Notes: generated from the sequence alone by a model not told the origin. Shown: positions 9,000 to 17,430, counted from the first letter of the stretch. The stretch is 64,000 bases of DNA from an uncultured Lachnospiraceae bacterium (GCA_905209075.1 CAJLRL010000004.1:124001-188000), one strand, 5' to 3'. Numbers and translations: made by a program.

Positions 9000-9886
9000 T
9001 ATAAATTTCCTTCGAACCGGCCGCTTGCACCACAAGGCAGCACAAGCCCATTTGAAGAAACCGGAATGCCGATCTCACTTGCCGTAACTTTACCATCAAA
9101 TTTCTTTAAGGCAGTACTTATCATATAAGTAAGCACAGCGGGCTGAAGTCCTGTAGTGTATGAGTTGATGAGGAAGAAAAGAGGCTTATCGTTAAGGAGT
9201 TTTGCACAAAGCTGTACAAGTGGATATACGCTCTCCTCGATCTTCCATATTTCACCCTTAGGTCCACGACCATATGAAGGTGGATCCATAATTATTGCAT
9301 CATAGTGATTTCCTCTTCGGATCTCACGCTCGACAAATTTGACACAATCGTCTACAAGCCATCTGATAGGTGCATCGCCAAGTCCGGAGCTTGCAGCATT
9401 TTCCTTTGCCCAGGTGACCATTCCTTTAGATGCATCTACATGTGTGACAGAAGCGCCGGCTGCGGCGGCAGCAAGCGTTGCACCTCCGGTATAAGCGAAC
9501 AGGTTTAACACTTTTACATCACGTCCGCTTTTTTTTGCTTCATGGATCTTCTTTGAAAACCAATCCCAGTTTGTAGCCTGTTCAGGGAAAAGACCTGTGT
9601 GCTTGAAGCTAAATGGTTTCAGATGAAAAGTGAGTTCTTTATTAATAGGAAGAGAATAGTGTATGGTCCATTCTTTTGGCAGATCAAAGAATTCCCATTC
9701 GCCGCCTCCCTTTTTGCTTCTGTGATAATGTCCGTTTAGTTTGTTCCAGCTTTTATTTGTCTTGGGAGTGTCCCATATAACCTGAGGATCGGGACGAAGT
9801 AAAATATATTTTGACCAACGTTCAAGCTTTTCGCCTGCGGAACAATCTATAACTTCGTAATCTTTCCATCTATCTGCTAACCACAT
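8999..9886 (-). CDS. Class I SAM-dependent methyltransferase, RlmI/RlmK-like
   Basis: A 295-residue protein with the SAM-binding motif LNLFAYTGG (residues 127-135), an acidic motif THVDASKG, and the catalytic DPPSYGRG (201-208). This set matches the Methyltrans_SAM family (PF10672) of 23S rRNA cytosine or guanine methyltransferases. The full RlmI has an extra N-terminal PUA domain. Here the N-terminal 80 residues are a short beta-rich domain, so the exact target base is uncertain. It is a single minus-strand gene facing the trpS-corA run, with a terminator shared at its 3' end. Confidence 0.8.
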   Translation of the reverse strand: MWLADRWKDYEVIDCSAGEKLERWSKYILLRPDPQVIWDTPKTNKSWNKLNGHYHRSKKGGGEWEFFDLPKEWTIHYSLPINKELTFHLKPFSFKHTGLFPEQATNWDWFSKKIHEAKKSGRDVKVLNLFAYTGGATLAAAAAGASVTHVDASKGMVTWAKENAASSGLGDAPIRWLVDDCVKFVEREIRRGNHYDAIIMDPPSYGRGPKGEIWKIEESVYPLVQLCAKLLNDKPLFFLINSYTTGLQPAVLTYMISTALKKFDGKVTASEIGIPVSSNGLVLPCGASGRFEGNL

Positions 9887-9982
9887 ATATCTATAATCCT
9901 TTCTATCGATTTATATTATTTTGTCATACTCTTTAAAAGTATTATTGACATGACACTGTTAAAAAATTTAACCACATGTTGC

Positions 9983-10012
9983 TTGCAAAAAATCGTGTTT
10001 CTTCTATATAAT
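9983..10012 (+). promoter_or_regulatory. Upstream promoter of the S10 operon (P1 candidate)
   Basis: TTGCAA (9983-9988), an 18-bp spacer and TATAAT (10007-10012), followed by an AT-rich stretch before the stronger promoter at 10087. Confidence 0.5.
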
Positions 10013-10086
10013 ATACGTGCAAAAGGACAATATTTCAATTAAATATTTATTGAAATAAAAAAATAATTTTTTTTTTGAAAAAGGTG

Positions 10087-10115
10087 TTGCATTTATGACC
10101 TTTGTCATGTATAAT
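10087..10115 (+). promoter_or_regulatory. Main promoter of the S10-spc ribosomal operon
   Basis: TTGCAT (10087-10092), a 17-bp spacer and a perfect TATAAT (10110-10115). The spacer itself contains the palindrome ATGAC-CTTT-GTCAT (10095-10108), which could be a protein-binding site. A transcript would start near 10122 and carry a leader of about 240 nt. Confidence 0.8.
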
Positions 10116-10121
10116 AACACT

Positions 10122-10365
10122 TGCTGTGGCATGATAGCTGTGAAGTTTGAAGTTACTGTCCAAGAGATAGATAATTCGGCGGAGCGAATGTCAAGTTAGG
10201 AAACTGACGACAAGTCACTGTACAGAACAGATATGGTCTACAATAAGTAGAAACAACGTGTGGAAAATACTGATGTGAGAACAAAAGCAGGAAACACACG
10301 GAGAAGTGTACAGTCACCGCTTGTCGTACTGAAGTTAAAAGTGCGAAAAGGAGGCGACTTTTTTT
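10122..10365 (+). ncRNA. Structured 5' leader of the S10 operon
   Basis: The leader before rpsJ can fold extensively. ATTCG/CGAAT forms a small hairpin, and ACGACAAG...CACTGTACA (10207-10224) pairs with TGTACAGTCACCGCTTGTCGT (10307-10327). Inside that, CGTGTG (10257-10262) pairs with CACACG (10295-10300). The rpsJ Shine-Dalgarno AAGGAGG lies in the loop of a small AAAAGT/ACTTTT stem (10337-10342 with 10357-10362). The fold suggests ribosomal-protein autoregulation (inference). It does not obviously match a known leader family. The region 9887-10365 holds nothing else beyond the promoters. Confidence 0.5.
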
Positions 10366-10683
10366 ATGGCAAGTCAAGTAATGAGAATTACTCTCAAAGC
10401 GTATGATCACGAGTTAGTAGATTCAAGCGCAAAGAAAATCATCGAGACTGTAAAGAAGAATGGATCACAGGTGAGCGGACCGGTACCTCTTCCAACAAAG
10501 AAGGAAGTAGTTACAATTCTTAGAGCTACTCACAAGTACAAAGATTCTCGTGAACAGTTTGAGCAGAGAACTCATAAGAGACTTATCGATATCATCAATC
10601 CAACACAGAAGACAACAGAGTCTTTATCAAGGATTGAAATGCCAGCTGGTGTTTACATTGATATCAAAATGAAGCAGAAATAA
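10366..10683 (+). CDS. rpsJ: Ribosomal protein S10 (uS10)
   Basis: 105 residues, the normal length, with the conserved ITLKAYDHELVD start and the loop SGPVPLPTKKEVVT. It is a 30S head protein and also NusJ in antitermination complexes. It is the first gene of the superoperon, downstream of two promoters and a structured leader, and is preceded by AAGGAGG. Confidence 0.98.
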   Translation: MASQVMRITLKAYDHELVDSSAKKIIETVKKNGSQVSGPVPLPTKKEVVTILRATHKYKDSREQFEQRTHKRLIDIINPTQKTTESLSRIEMPAGVYIDIKMKQK

Positions 10684-10861
10684 GCTTCGACAATTAATTA
10701 GTATATCCCCGAATGGTTTATATAGAAGATACAGTGCGAAAGCATAACGATCTAGTAGGCTGCTCTAGGATGAACGGTTCCGCTACTTGTGCCGGCTGAT
10801 TCTTCGCGGGTCGGGTAAACAGGCAAGAGGCGTTCCGCTGTAGAAAACAGGAGGTAAAGAA
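10684..10861 (+). other. Long structured gap between rpsJ and rplC
   Basis: 178 bp with no gene. GTGCGAAAGCAT offers a TGC-GAAA-GCA hairpin, and GGTTCCGC and GTTCCGC segments recur near its middle and end. This S10-L3 gap is unusually long, and local G+C is higher than in the neighbouring genes. It may be a second regulatory RNA for the downstream genes (inference). Confidence 0.35.
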
Positions 10862-11545
10862 ATGAAGAAAGCGATTTTAGCAACAAAAATCGGAATGACA
10901 CAGATCTTCAATGCAGATGGAGTTTTAGTTCCAGTTACTGTATTAGAGGCTGGTCCATGTGTTGTAACACAGATCAAAACAGTTGAAAACGACGGTTACA
11001 GCGCAGTTCAGGTTGGTTTCGGCGACAAGAAAGAAAAAGTTGTTGAGAAAGATGCCAACGGTAAAAAGAGCGTAGCACACAGACATGGTGTTAACAAAGC
11101 TCAGATGGGACACTTCAAAAAAGCAGGTGTTTCAGGAAAGAGATTCGTCCGCGAGTTCAAGCTTGAAAACGCAGATGAGTACAACTTAGCAGATGAGATC
11201 AAGGCTGACATCTTCGCAGAGGGTGACAAGGTTGATGTAACTGCTATTTCAAAAGGTAAAGGTTTCCAGGGTGCTATCAAGAGATTAGGTCAGCACAGAG
11301 GACCAATGGCTCATGGTTCTAAATTCCATCGTCATCAGGGTTCTAACGGTGCTTGTTCTTCACCAAGCAAGGTATTCAAAGGAAAAGGAATGCCTGGACA
11401 TATGGGAAGCGTAAAAGTTACAACTCAGAATCTTGAGGTTGTAAGAGTAGACGCTGACAAGAACTTACTGTTAATCAAGGGCGCAGTTCCAGGAGCTAAG
11501 AAAGCTCTCATTACAGTAAAAGAGACTACAAAATCTGGTAAATAG
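10862..11545 (+). CDS. rplC: Ribosomal protein L3 (uL3)
   Basis: 227 residues, somewhat longer than the usual 205-212. The extra residues lie around KDANGKKSVAHRHGVNKAQM (about 60-80), ahead of the GHFKKAGV segment. The glycine- and histidine-rich loop KGFQGAIKRLGQHRGPMAHG that reaches toward the peptidyl transferase centre is intact. AGGAGG precedes the ATG. Confidence 0.97.
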   Translation: MKKAILATKIGMTQIFNADGVLVPVTVLEAGPCVVTQIKTVENDGYSAVQVGFGDKKEKVVEKDANGKKSVAHRHGVNKAQMGHFKKAGVSGKRFVREFKLENADEYNLADEIKADIFAEGDKVDVTAISKGKGFQGAIKRLGQHRGPMAHGSKFHRHQGSNGACSSPSKVFKGKGMPGHMGSVKVTTQNLEVVRVDADKNLLLIKGAVPGAKKALITVKETTKSGK

Positions 11546-11573
11546 TGCAAAGTAAGAAAGGAGGAACTTTACG

Positions 11574-12194
11574 ATGGCTAACGTAGCTGTATATAACATG
11601 GAAGGCAAAGAAGTCGATAAGATCGAGTTAAATGATTCCATTTTCGGCGTAGAAATTAATGAGCATTTAGTTCATATGGCTGTTCTTCAGCAGCTTGCAA
11701 ATAAACGTCAGGGAACTCAGAAAGCTAAAACACGTTCTGAAGTTCGTGGTGGCGGAAGAAAACCATGGAGACAGAAAGGAACAGGACATGCACGTCAGGG
11801 TTCTACAAGATCTCCACAGTGGACAGGCGGTGGAGTAGTATTCGCTCCTACACCTAGAGATTACTCATTCAAACTCAACAAAAAAGAAAAGAGAGCAGCA
11901 CTCAAATCTGCACTTACTTCTAGAGTAGTTGAGAACAAATTCGTTGTAGTAGACGAGTTAAAGATGGATGAGATCAAGACAAAGAAATTCGCAGAGGTAT
12001 TAAAGAACCTTAATGTTGAGAAAGCACTCGTTGTATTAAATGATATGGACGAGAAGGTTATCGCATCTGCAGCAAACATCCCAACAGTTAAGACATCTCA
12101 GACAAATGAGCTTAATGTATTTGATGTATTAAAATATGACACAGTAGTAGTTACAAAAGCTGCTGTAGCAACAATCGAGGAGGTATATGCATAA
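11574..12194 (+). CDS. rplD: Ribosomal protein L4 (uL4)
   Basis: 206 residues with the tunnel-lining extended loop RGGGRKPWRQKGTGHARQGS. L4 is the S10-operon autoregulator in gamma-proteobacteria; whether it binds the leader here is unknown. AAAGGAGG precedes the start. Its stop TAA overlaps the ATG of rplW. Confidence 0.97.
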   Translation: MANVAVYNMEGKEVDKIELNDSIFGVEINEHLVHMAVLQQLANKRQGTQKAKTRSEVRGGGRKPWRQKGTGHARQGSTRSPQWTGGGVVFAPTPRDYSFKLNKKEKRAALKSALTSRVVENKFVVVDELKMDEIKTKKFAEVLKNLNVEKALVVLNDMDEKVIASAANIPTVKTSQTNELNVFDVLKYDTVVVTKAAVATIEEVYA

Positions 12195-12493
12195 TGGCAA
12201 ACGTACAGTACTATGATGTAATCCTCAAACCAGTAGTAACTGAGAAGAGTATGAATGCAATGGCTGAGAAGAAATACACATTCCTTGTTCACCCGGATGC
12301 AAACAAGACTATGATCAAAGAAGCAGTAGAGAGAATGTTCGAAGGAACAAAGGTTGCCAAAGTTAACACAATGAACTGCGAAGGCAAGAACAAACGTCGC
12401 GGTATGGTAACAGGAAAGACTGCTAAAACAAAGAAGGCTATCGTACAGCTTACAGCTGACAGCAAAGATATCGAGATCTTCGCTGGTTTATAG
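12194..12493 (+). CDS. rplW: Ribosomal protein L23 (uL23)
   Basis: 99 residues, of usual length, opening with YDVILKPVVTEKS, which is typical of L23 near the peptide exit tunnel where SRP and trigger factor dock. Its ATG overlaps the rplD stop codon, giving coupled translation. Confidence 0.97.
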   Translation: MANVQYYDVILKPVVTEKSMNAMAEKKYTFLVHPDANKTMIKEAVERMFEGTKVAKVNTMNCEGKNKRRGMVTGKTAKTKKAIVQLTADSKDIEIFAGL

Positions 12494-12591
12494 ACCGAGG
12501 CCGTTCTGTGAGATTAGCGAACAGAACTTCCTTAAACAATATGCGTCAAGTAAAGACGCGATAATGAAAACACATCGAAAGGAGAAACAAA
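12494..12591 (+). other. rplW-rplB gap with a tandem-GA hairpin
   Basis: The gap contains the hairpin GTTCTGT (12503-12509), loop GAGATTAGCGA, ACAGAAC (12521-12527), followed by TTCCTTA. A second stem GCGTC/GACGC lies at 12543-12559. The first hairpin has the same design as those flanking rpsH. Confidence 0.5.
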
Positions 12592-13437
12592 ATGGGAATT
12601 AAGACATATAACCCATATACACCTTCCAGAAGAAATATGACTGGCTCAGATTTCTCAGAGATTACAAAAACAACTCCTGAAAAATCACTTGTTACTTCAT
12701 TAAAGAAGAACGCTGGTCGTAACAATCAGGGTAAAATCACAGTTAGACACCAGGGTGGTGGAAACAGAAGAAAATACAGACTTATCGATTTCAAGAGAAA
12801 TAAGAAAGATGGTATTCCAGCAACTGTAATCGGAATCGAGTACGATCCAAACAGAACAGCTAATATTGCACTTATCTGCTACGCAGATGGTGAGAAATCA
12901 TATATCCTTGCTCCAGCTGGTCTTACAGATGGAATGAAGGTTATGAGCGGTGCTCAGGCAGAAGTAAGAGTAGGAAACTGCTTACCACTTGAGAATATCC
13001 CAGTTGGTACACAGATCCACAACATCGAGCTTCTTCCAGGAAAGGGCGGACAGTTAGTACGTTCAGCCGGACTTAGCGCACAGCTTATGGCTAAAGAAGG
13101 AAAATATGCAACACTTCGTCTTCCTTCAGGCGAAATGAGAATGGTTCCAATTCAGTGCCGTGCTACAATCGGTATAATTGGAAACGGAGATCACAACCTC
13201 GTTAATATTGGTAAAGCAGGACGCAAGCGTCACATGGGTATCCGCCCAACAGTTCGTGGTTCTGTTATGAACCCTAACGACCATCCACACGGTGGTGGAG
13301 AAGGTAAGGCACCTGTAGGACGTCCAGGACCATGTACTCCATGGGGCAAACCTGCACTTGGCTTAAAGACCAGAAAGAAGAACAAACAGTCTAACAAGAT
13401 GATCGTTCGTAGAAGAGACGGTCGTGCAATCAAATAA
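12592..13437 (+). CDS. rplB: Ribosomal protein L2 (uL2)
   Basis: 281 residues, within the normal range. It has the N-terminal RNA-binding region and the C-terminal MNPNDHPHGGGEGKAPVGR segment with the conserved histidine needed for peptidyl transferase assembly. AAAGGAG precedes the ATG after the 98-bp rplW-rplB gap. Confidence 0.98.
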   Translation: MGIKTYNPYTPSRRNMTGSDFSEITKTTPEKSLVTSLKKNAGRNNQGKITVRHQGGGNRRKYRLIDFKRNKKDGIPATVIGIEYDPNRTANIALICYADGEKSYILAPAGLTDGMKVMSGAQAEVRVGNCLPLENIPVGTQIHNIELLPGKGGQLVRSAGLSAQLMAKEGKYATLRLPSGEMRMVPIQCRATIGIIGNGDHNLVNIGKAGRKRHMGIRPTVRGSVMNPNDHPHGGGEGKAPVGRPGPCTPWGKPALGLKTRKKNKQSNKMIVRRRDGRAIK

Positions 13438-13453
13438 TTAGGAGGTTGAATAA

Positions 13454-13735
13454 ATGGCACGTTCATTAAAAAAAGGACCATTTGCTGATGAAAGCTTACT
13501 TAAAAAAGTAGATGCTATGAACGCTTCAGGTGACAAGTCTGTAATCAAGACATGGTCACGTCGTTCAACAATCTTCCCTTCATTCGTAGGACACACAATC
13601 GCTGTTCATGACGGAAGAAAGCATGTTCCAGTATATGTTACAGAAGATATGGTTGGACATAAACTTGGTGAGTTCGTTGCAACAAGAACTTACAGAGGAC
13701 ATGGAAAAGACGAGAAGAAATCAGGCGTAAGATAA
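13454..13735 (+). CDS. rpsS: Ribosomal protein S19 (uS19)
   Basis: 93 residues, starting ARSLKKGPFAD and containing the RRSTIFPSFVGHTIAVHDG core. It is a 30S head protein contacting S13. TTAGGAGG lies between the rplB stop and its ATG. Confidence 0.98.
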   Translation: MARSLKKGPFADESLLKKVDAMNASGDKSVIKTWSRRSTIFPSFVGHTIAVHDGRKHVPVYVTEDMVGHKLGEFVATRTYRGHGKDEKKSGVR

Positions 13736-13760
13736 GATTTAGTGAAAGGAGGTTTCATCC

Positions 13761-14156
13761 ATGGCAAAGGGACATAGATCCAAAATCAAGAGAGAGAGAA
13801 ACGAAGTTAGAGATACAAGACCTTCAGCTAAGTTATCTTATGCTAGAGTGTCTGTTCAGAAAGCTTGCTTTGTATTAGATGCTATTCGTGGAAAGAGTGT
13901 TAACGAGGCACTTGCTATCGTAACATACAATCCAAGATATGCTTCAAGCTTAGTAAAGAAATTATTAGAGTCAGCAATTGCTAACGCAGAAAATAATTAT
14001 CCAGAGAAGAACTATAAGGCAGAAAACCTTTACGTTGCAGAGTGTTTTGCAAATAAAGGACCAACAATGAAGAGAATTCATCCTAGAGCACAGGGTAGAG
14101 CTTACAGAATCGAGAAGAGAATGAGCCACATTACAATCGTGCTTGATGAAAGATAG
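13761..14156 (+). CDS. rplV: Ribosomal protein L22 (uL22)
   Basis: 131 residues, about 20 longer than in many bacteria because of a basic N-terminal extension (KGHRSKIKRERNE). The core begins at SAKLSYARVSVQKA and ends with the tunnel beta-hairpin MKRIHPRAQGRAYRIEKRMS. The start follows AAAGGAGG. Confidence 0.97.
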   Translation: MAKGHRSKIKRERNEVRDTRPSAKLSYARVSVQKACFVLDAIRGKSVNEALAIVTYNPRYASSLVKKLLESAIANAENNYPEKNYKAENLYVAECFANKGPTMKRIHPRAQGRAYRIEKRMSHITIVLDER

Positions 14157-14165
14157 GAGGCAATC

Positions 14166-14822
14166 ATGGGACAGAAGGTTAATCCTCATGGCTTAAGAGT
14201 TGGCGTTATCAAGGACTGGGATTCCAAATGGTATGCAGAGGGTGATTTCGCTGATTACTTAGTAGAAGATTATAATATCAGAACATTTTTAAAGAAAAAA
14301 TTATACGCTGCTGGTGTTTCAAAGATTGAGATCGAAAGATCATCAGACCGCGTTAAAGTAATCATTTATACAGCTAAGCCAGGTGTTGTGATCGGAAAGG
14401 GCGGAGCTGAGATCGAGAAGATCAAAGCAGAAGTTCAGAAGCTTACAGAGAAGAAATTAGTTGTAGACATTAAAGAAGTTAAGAGACCAGATAAGGATGC
14501 ACAGCTTGTTGCTGAGAACATCGCTTTACAGCTCGAGAACCGTGTTTCATTCCGTAGAGCAATGAAATCATGCATGGGAAGAGCTATGAAGGCTGGTGCA
14601 AAAGGAATTAAGACATCTTGTTCAGGACGTCTTGGCGGAGCAGATATGGCTCGTACAGAGACATACAATGATGGAACTACTCCACTTCAGACAATCAGAG
14701 CAGATATCGATTATGGATTCGCTGAGGCAGATACAACTTACGGTAAAGTAGGTGTTAAGGTTTGGATCTACAAAGGCGAAGTGCTTCCTACAAAGGCTAA
14801 TAAGGAAGGAGGAGCTAAGTAA
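14166..14822 (+). CDS. rpsC: Ribosomal protein S3 (uS3)
   Basis: 218 residues with the KH-type motif VVIGKGGAEIEKI and the C-terminal domain ending around DYGFAEADTTYGKVGVKVWI. It is located at the mRNA entry channel. Its Shine-Dalgarno overlaps the rplV stop codon. Confidence 0.98.
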   Translation: MGQKVNPHGLRVGVIKDWDSKWYAEGDFADYLVEDYNIRTFLKKKLYAAGVSKIEIERSSDRVKVIIYTAKPGVVIGKGGAEIEKIKAEVQKLTEKKLVVDIKEVKRPDKDAQLVAENIALQLENRVSFRRAMKSCMGRAMKAGAKGIKTSCSGRLGGADMARTETYNDGTTPLQTIRADIDYGFAEADTTYGKVGVKVWIYKGEVLPTKANKEGGAK

Positions 14823-14824
14823 TT

Positions 14825-15262
14825 ATGTTAATGCCAAAGAGAGTAAAACATCGTAAACAGTTCCGTGGTTCCATGGCTGGAAAAGCTACAAGAGGAAACA
14901 AGATCACTTATGGTGAGTATGGTATTGTAGCATTAGAGCCTTGCTGGATCAAATCAAACCAGATTGAGGCAGCCCGTGTCGCTATGACAAGATATATCAA
15001 GCGTGGTGGTAAAGTTTGGATTAAAATCTTCCCAGAGAAACCTGTTACACAGAAACCTATGGGTGTTCGTATGGGTAAAGGAAAAGGTGCCCTTGAGTAT
15101 TGGGTAGCCGTTGTTAAACCAGGTAGAGTATTATTTGAAATCTCCGGAGTACCGGAAGACGTGGCAAAAGAAGCTTTGCGTCTTGCTACACACAAATTAC
15201 CTTGCAAGTGCAAAATAGTTTCGCGTGCAGATTTAGAAGGCGGTGAATCAAATGAAAACTAG
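14825..15262 (+). CDS. rplP: Ribosomal protein L16 (uL16)
   Basis: 145 residues beginning LMPKRVKHRKQFRG, with the loop containing GVRMGKGKGALEYWVA. It lies only 2 bp after rpsC and overlaps rpmC by 11 bp. Confidence 0.97.
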   Translation: MLMPKRVKHRKQFRGSMAGKATRGNKITYGEYGIVALEPCWIKSNQIEAARVAMTRYIKRGGKVWIKIFPEKPVTQKPMGVRMGKGKGALEYWVAVVKPGRVLFEISGVPEDVAKEALRLATHKLPCKCKIVSRADLEGGESNEN

Positions 15263-15461
15263 TGCATATGTTAAAGAGTTACAGGCTCAGAACGTAGAGC
15301 AGTTACAGGCACAGCTTGTAGATGCTAAGAAAGAACTTTTCAACTTAAGATTCCAGAATGCAACTAATCAGTTAGATAACACAGCTAGAATTAAAGAGGT
15401 TCGTAAGAACATTGCTAGAATTCAGACTGTTATCACCGAGAAAGCTAAAGTTGCTGAATAA
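15252..15461 (+). CDS. rpmC: Ribosomal protein L29 (uL29)
   Basis: 69 residues, a helical hairpin beginning MKTSAYVKEL. The ATG at 15252 is chosen over the GTG at 15243 because AGAAGGCGG lies eight bases before it and the sequence then starts as in other L29 proteins. The gene overlaps the rplP 3' end. Confidence 0.95.
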   Translation: MKTSAYVKELQAQNVEQLQAQLVDAKKELFNLRFQNATNQLDNTARIKEVRKNIARIQTVITEKAKVAE

Positions 15462-15496
15462 TCAATATATCCTATTCAGAAAGGAGATTTTAGACC

Positions 15497-15754
15497 GTGG
15501 AAGAAAGAAATCTTAGAAAAACACGTGTTGGTGTTGTTGTAAGCGATAAGATGGATAAGACAATCGTTGTAGCTGTAAGAGATAACGTAAGACATCCACT
15601 TTACAACAAAATCGTTAAGAAGACTTATAAATTAAAAGCTCATGACGAGAAAAACGATGCAAAGATCGGTGATACAGTCAGAGTTATGGAAACAAGACCA
15701 TTATCTAAAGATAAGAGATGGAGACTTGTAGAAATCATGGAAAGAGCAAAATAA
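15497..15754 (+). CDS. rpsQ: Ribosomal protein S17 (uS17)
   Basis: 85 residues, starting with GTG and reading EERNLRKTRVGVVVSDKMDK, the standard S17 start. AAAGGAG lies 12 bases upstream. It is an early-assembling 30S protein of OB fold. Confidence 0.97.
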   Translation: MEERNLRKTRVGVVVSDKMDKTIVVAVRDNVRHPLYNKIVKKTYKLKAHDEKNDAKIGDTVRVMETRPLSKDKRWRLVEIMERAK

Positions 15755-15772
15755 TAAAAGGAGGCTACAAGC

Positions 15773-16141
15773 ATGGTACAGCAGGAAAGCAGACTCAAAG
15801 TTGCTGATAACACTGGCGCTAAAGAGTTACTTGTTATCCGCGTTATGGGTGGATCTACCAGAAGATATGCGAACATCGGTGATGTAATCGTTGCTACTGT
15901 TAAAGATGCAACACCAGGCGGTGTTGTTAAAAAAGGCGATGTAGTTAAAGCCGTAGTAGTTCGTTCAGTAAAAGGTGCTCGTCGTAAAGACGGATCTTAT
16001 ATTAAATTTGATGAGAACGCAGCAGTTATTATCAAAGATGACAAAACTCCAAAGGGAACTCGTATATTTGGACCAGTAGCTCGTGAGCTTCGTGAGAAAC
16101 AGTTCATGAAGATTGTTTCTCTGGCTCCAGAAGTATTATAG
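15773..16141 (+). CDS. rplN: Ribosomal protein L14 (uL14)
   Basis: 122 residues, the exact family length, beginning MVQQESRLKVADNTGAKEL. Situated at the subunit interface in the 50S. AAAGGAGG precedes it, and the rplX ribosome site overlaps its stop. Confidence 0.98.
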   Translation: MVQQESRLKVADNTGAKELLVIRVMGGSTRRYANIGDVIVATVKDATPGGVVKKGDVVKAVVVRSVKGARRKDGSYIKFDENAAVIIKDDKTPKGTRIFGPVARELREKQFMKIVSLAPEVL

Positions 16142-16152
16142 GAGGAACGTCA

Positions 16153-16464
16153 ATGGCAACTATGAAAATCAAAAAAGGCGATATGGTTAAAGTTATCGCT
16201 GGTAAAGACAAAGACAACGAGGGCAAGGTAATTGCCGTAAACGCAAAAAACAATACAGTTCTTGTTGAGGGAATCAACATGGTTACTAAGCATACAAAAC
16301 CAAGTATGGCTAACCAGCAGGGTGGTATCGTTCATCAGGAAGCACCTATCGATGTTTCAAACGTTATGCTCCTTCACAATGGAAAAGCTACACGTGTAGG
16401 TTTCAAAATGGATGGAGACAAAAAAGTTCGTTTCGCTAAATCAACAGGCGATGTTATCGATTAA
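16153..16464 (+). CDS. rplX: Ribosomal protein L24 (uL24)
   Basis: 103 residues with the KOW motif KGDMVKVIAGKDKDNEGKVI near the N-terminus. It is an assembly-initiating 50S protein. AGGAGG overlaps the rplN stop, so the two genes are closely coupled. Confidence 0.97.
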   Translation: MATMKIKKGDMVKVIAGKDKDNEGKVIAVNAKNNTVLVEGINMVTKHTKPSMANQQGGIVHQEAPIDVSNVMLLHNGKATRVGFKMDGDKKVRFAKSTGDVID

Positions 16465-16486
16465 TTGAAGAGAGGAGGACAATACA

Positions 16487-17026
16487 TTGAGTAGACTTAG
16501 AGAACAGTACGAAAATGAGATCAAAGATGCAATGATCAAAAAGTTCGGATATAAAAACACAATGGAAATTCCAAAGCTTGACAAGATCGTAGTTAACATG
16601 GGTGTTGGTGAAGCTAAGGAAAATGCTAAGGTTCTTGAGGCAGCTGTTAAGGATATGGAAACTATCACAGGACAGAAGGCTGTTACAACTAAAGCAAAGA
16701 ACGCTATAGCAAACTTTAAAATCAGAGAAGGAATGCCTATCGGATGTAAAGTTACATTACGTGGTGAGAAGATGTATGAATTCGCAGATCGTCTTATCAA
16801 TTTAGCATTACCACGAGTTCGTGACTTCAGAGGTGTTAATCCTAACGCATTCGACGGACGTGGAAATTATGCACTTGGAATCAAAGAGCAGATCATCTTC
16901 CCTGAAATTGAGTACGATAAAGTAGATAAGGTCAGAGGTATGGACATTATCTTCGTTACTACTGCAAAGACAGATGAAGAAGCACGTGAGTTATTGACAC
17001 AGTTCAATATGCCATTCGCGAAATAA
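16487..17026 (+). CDS. rplE: Ribosomal protein L5 (uL5)
   Basis: 179 residues, started by TTG (16487) after a strong GAGGAGG. It contains KLDKIVVNMGVGEAKEN and the C-terminal RGMDIIFVTTAKTDEEA segment. It is the 5S-rRNA-binding protein of the central protuberance. Confidence 0.97.
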   Translation: MSRLREQYENEIKDAMIKKFGYKNTMEIPKLDKIVVNMGVGEAKENAKVLEAAVKDMETITGQKAVTTKAKNAIANFKIREGMPIGCKVTLRGEKMYEFADRLINLALPRVRDFRGVNPNAFDGRGNYALGIKEQIIFPEIEYDKVDKVRGMDIIFVTTAKTDEEARELLTQFNMPFAK

Positions 17027-17041
17027 TCAGGAGGGATTCTA

Positions 17042-17227
17042 ATGGCTAAAACAAGTATGAAAATCAAACAGCAGCGTAAGCCTAAATTCTCTACAAGAGC
17101 TTACACACGTTGTAGAATTTGTGGACGTCCACATTCAGTTTTAAAGAAATACGGAATCTGCAGAGTATGTTTCCGCGAGTTAGCATACAAGGGTCAGATC
17201 CCAGGTGTTAAAAAAGCTAGCTGGTAA
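17042..17227 (+). CDS. rpsZ: Ribosomal protein S14, zinc-binding type (uS14)
   Basis: 61 residues, the short type-Z form. Two CxxC pairs, CRICGRPH and CRVC, bind one zinc ion. The preceding AGGAGGG supports the ATG. Its stop is followed at once by the first of two structured intercistronic elements. Confidence 0.97.
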   Translation: MAKTSMKIKQQRKPKFSTRAYTRCRICGRPHSVLKKYGICRVCFRELAYKGQIPGVKKASW

Positions 17228-17366
17228 GCACTGAACACTTGATGAGTGCACGCGTAAGCGTTGCACAAATCTAGTGAGAAGGCTGTTCTTTGAGCGGAGC
17301 GAAAAGAACTTCCTTATGACCATGTGTTGTAAGAGATGTTTGAGCTTAGCGAAGAGAATTTCCATA
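17228..17366 (+). ncRNA. Structured element A, immediately 3' of rpsZ
   Basis: It begins at the base after the rpsZ stop. Visible stems are GCACT/AGTGC (17228-17249), GTGCA-CGC-GTAA-GCG-TTGCAC (a GNRA-type GTAA loop), and GTTCTTT (17285-17291) with AAAGAAC (17303-17309) around GAGCGGAGCGA. GTTCTTT can alternatively pair with AGAGAAT (17353-17359), which follows a second GAGCTTAGCGA. Element B after rpsH repeats these parts in the same order. No protein is encoded. Confidence 0.55.
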
Positions 17367-17430
17367 GGCAACAGCTGTTTTTTATAAATAACTATATTAA
17401 CAAACATATTTAAGGAGGATATCGTTCATT

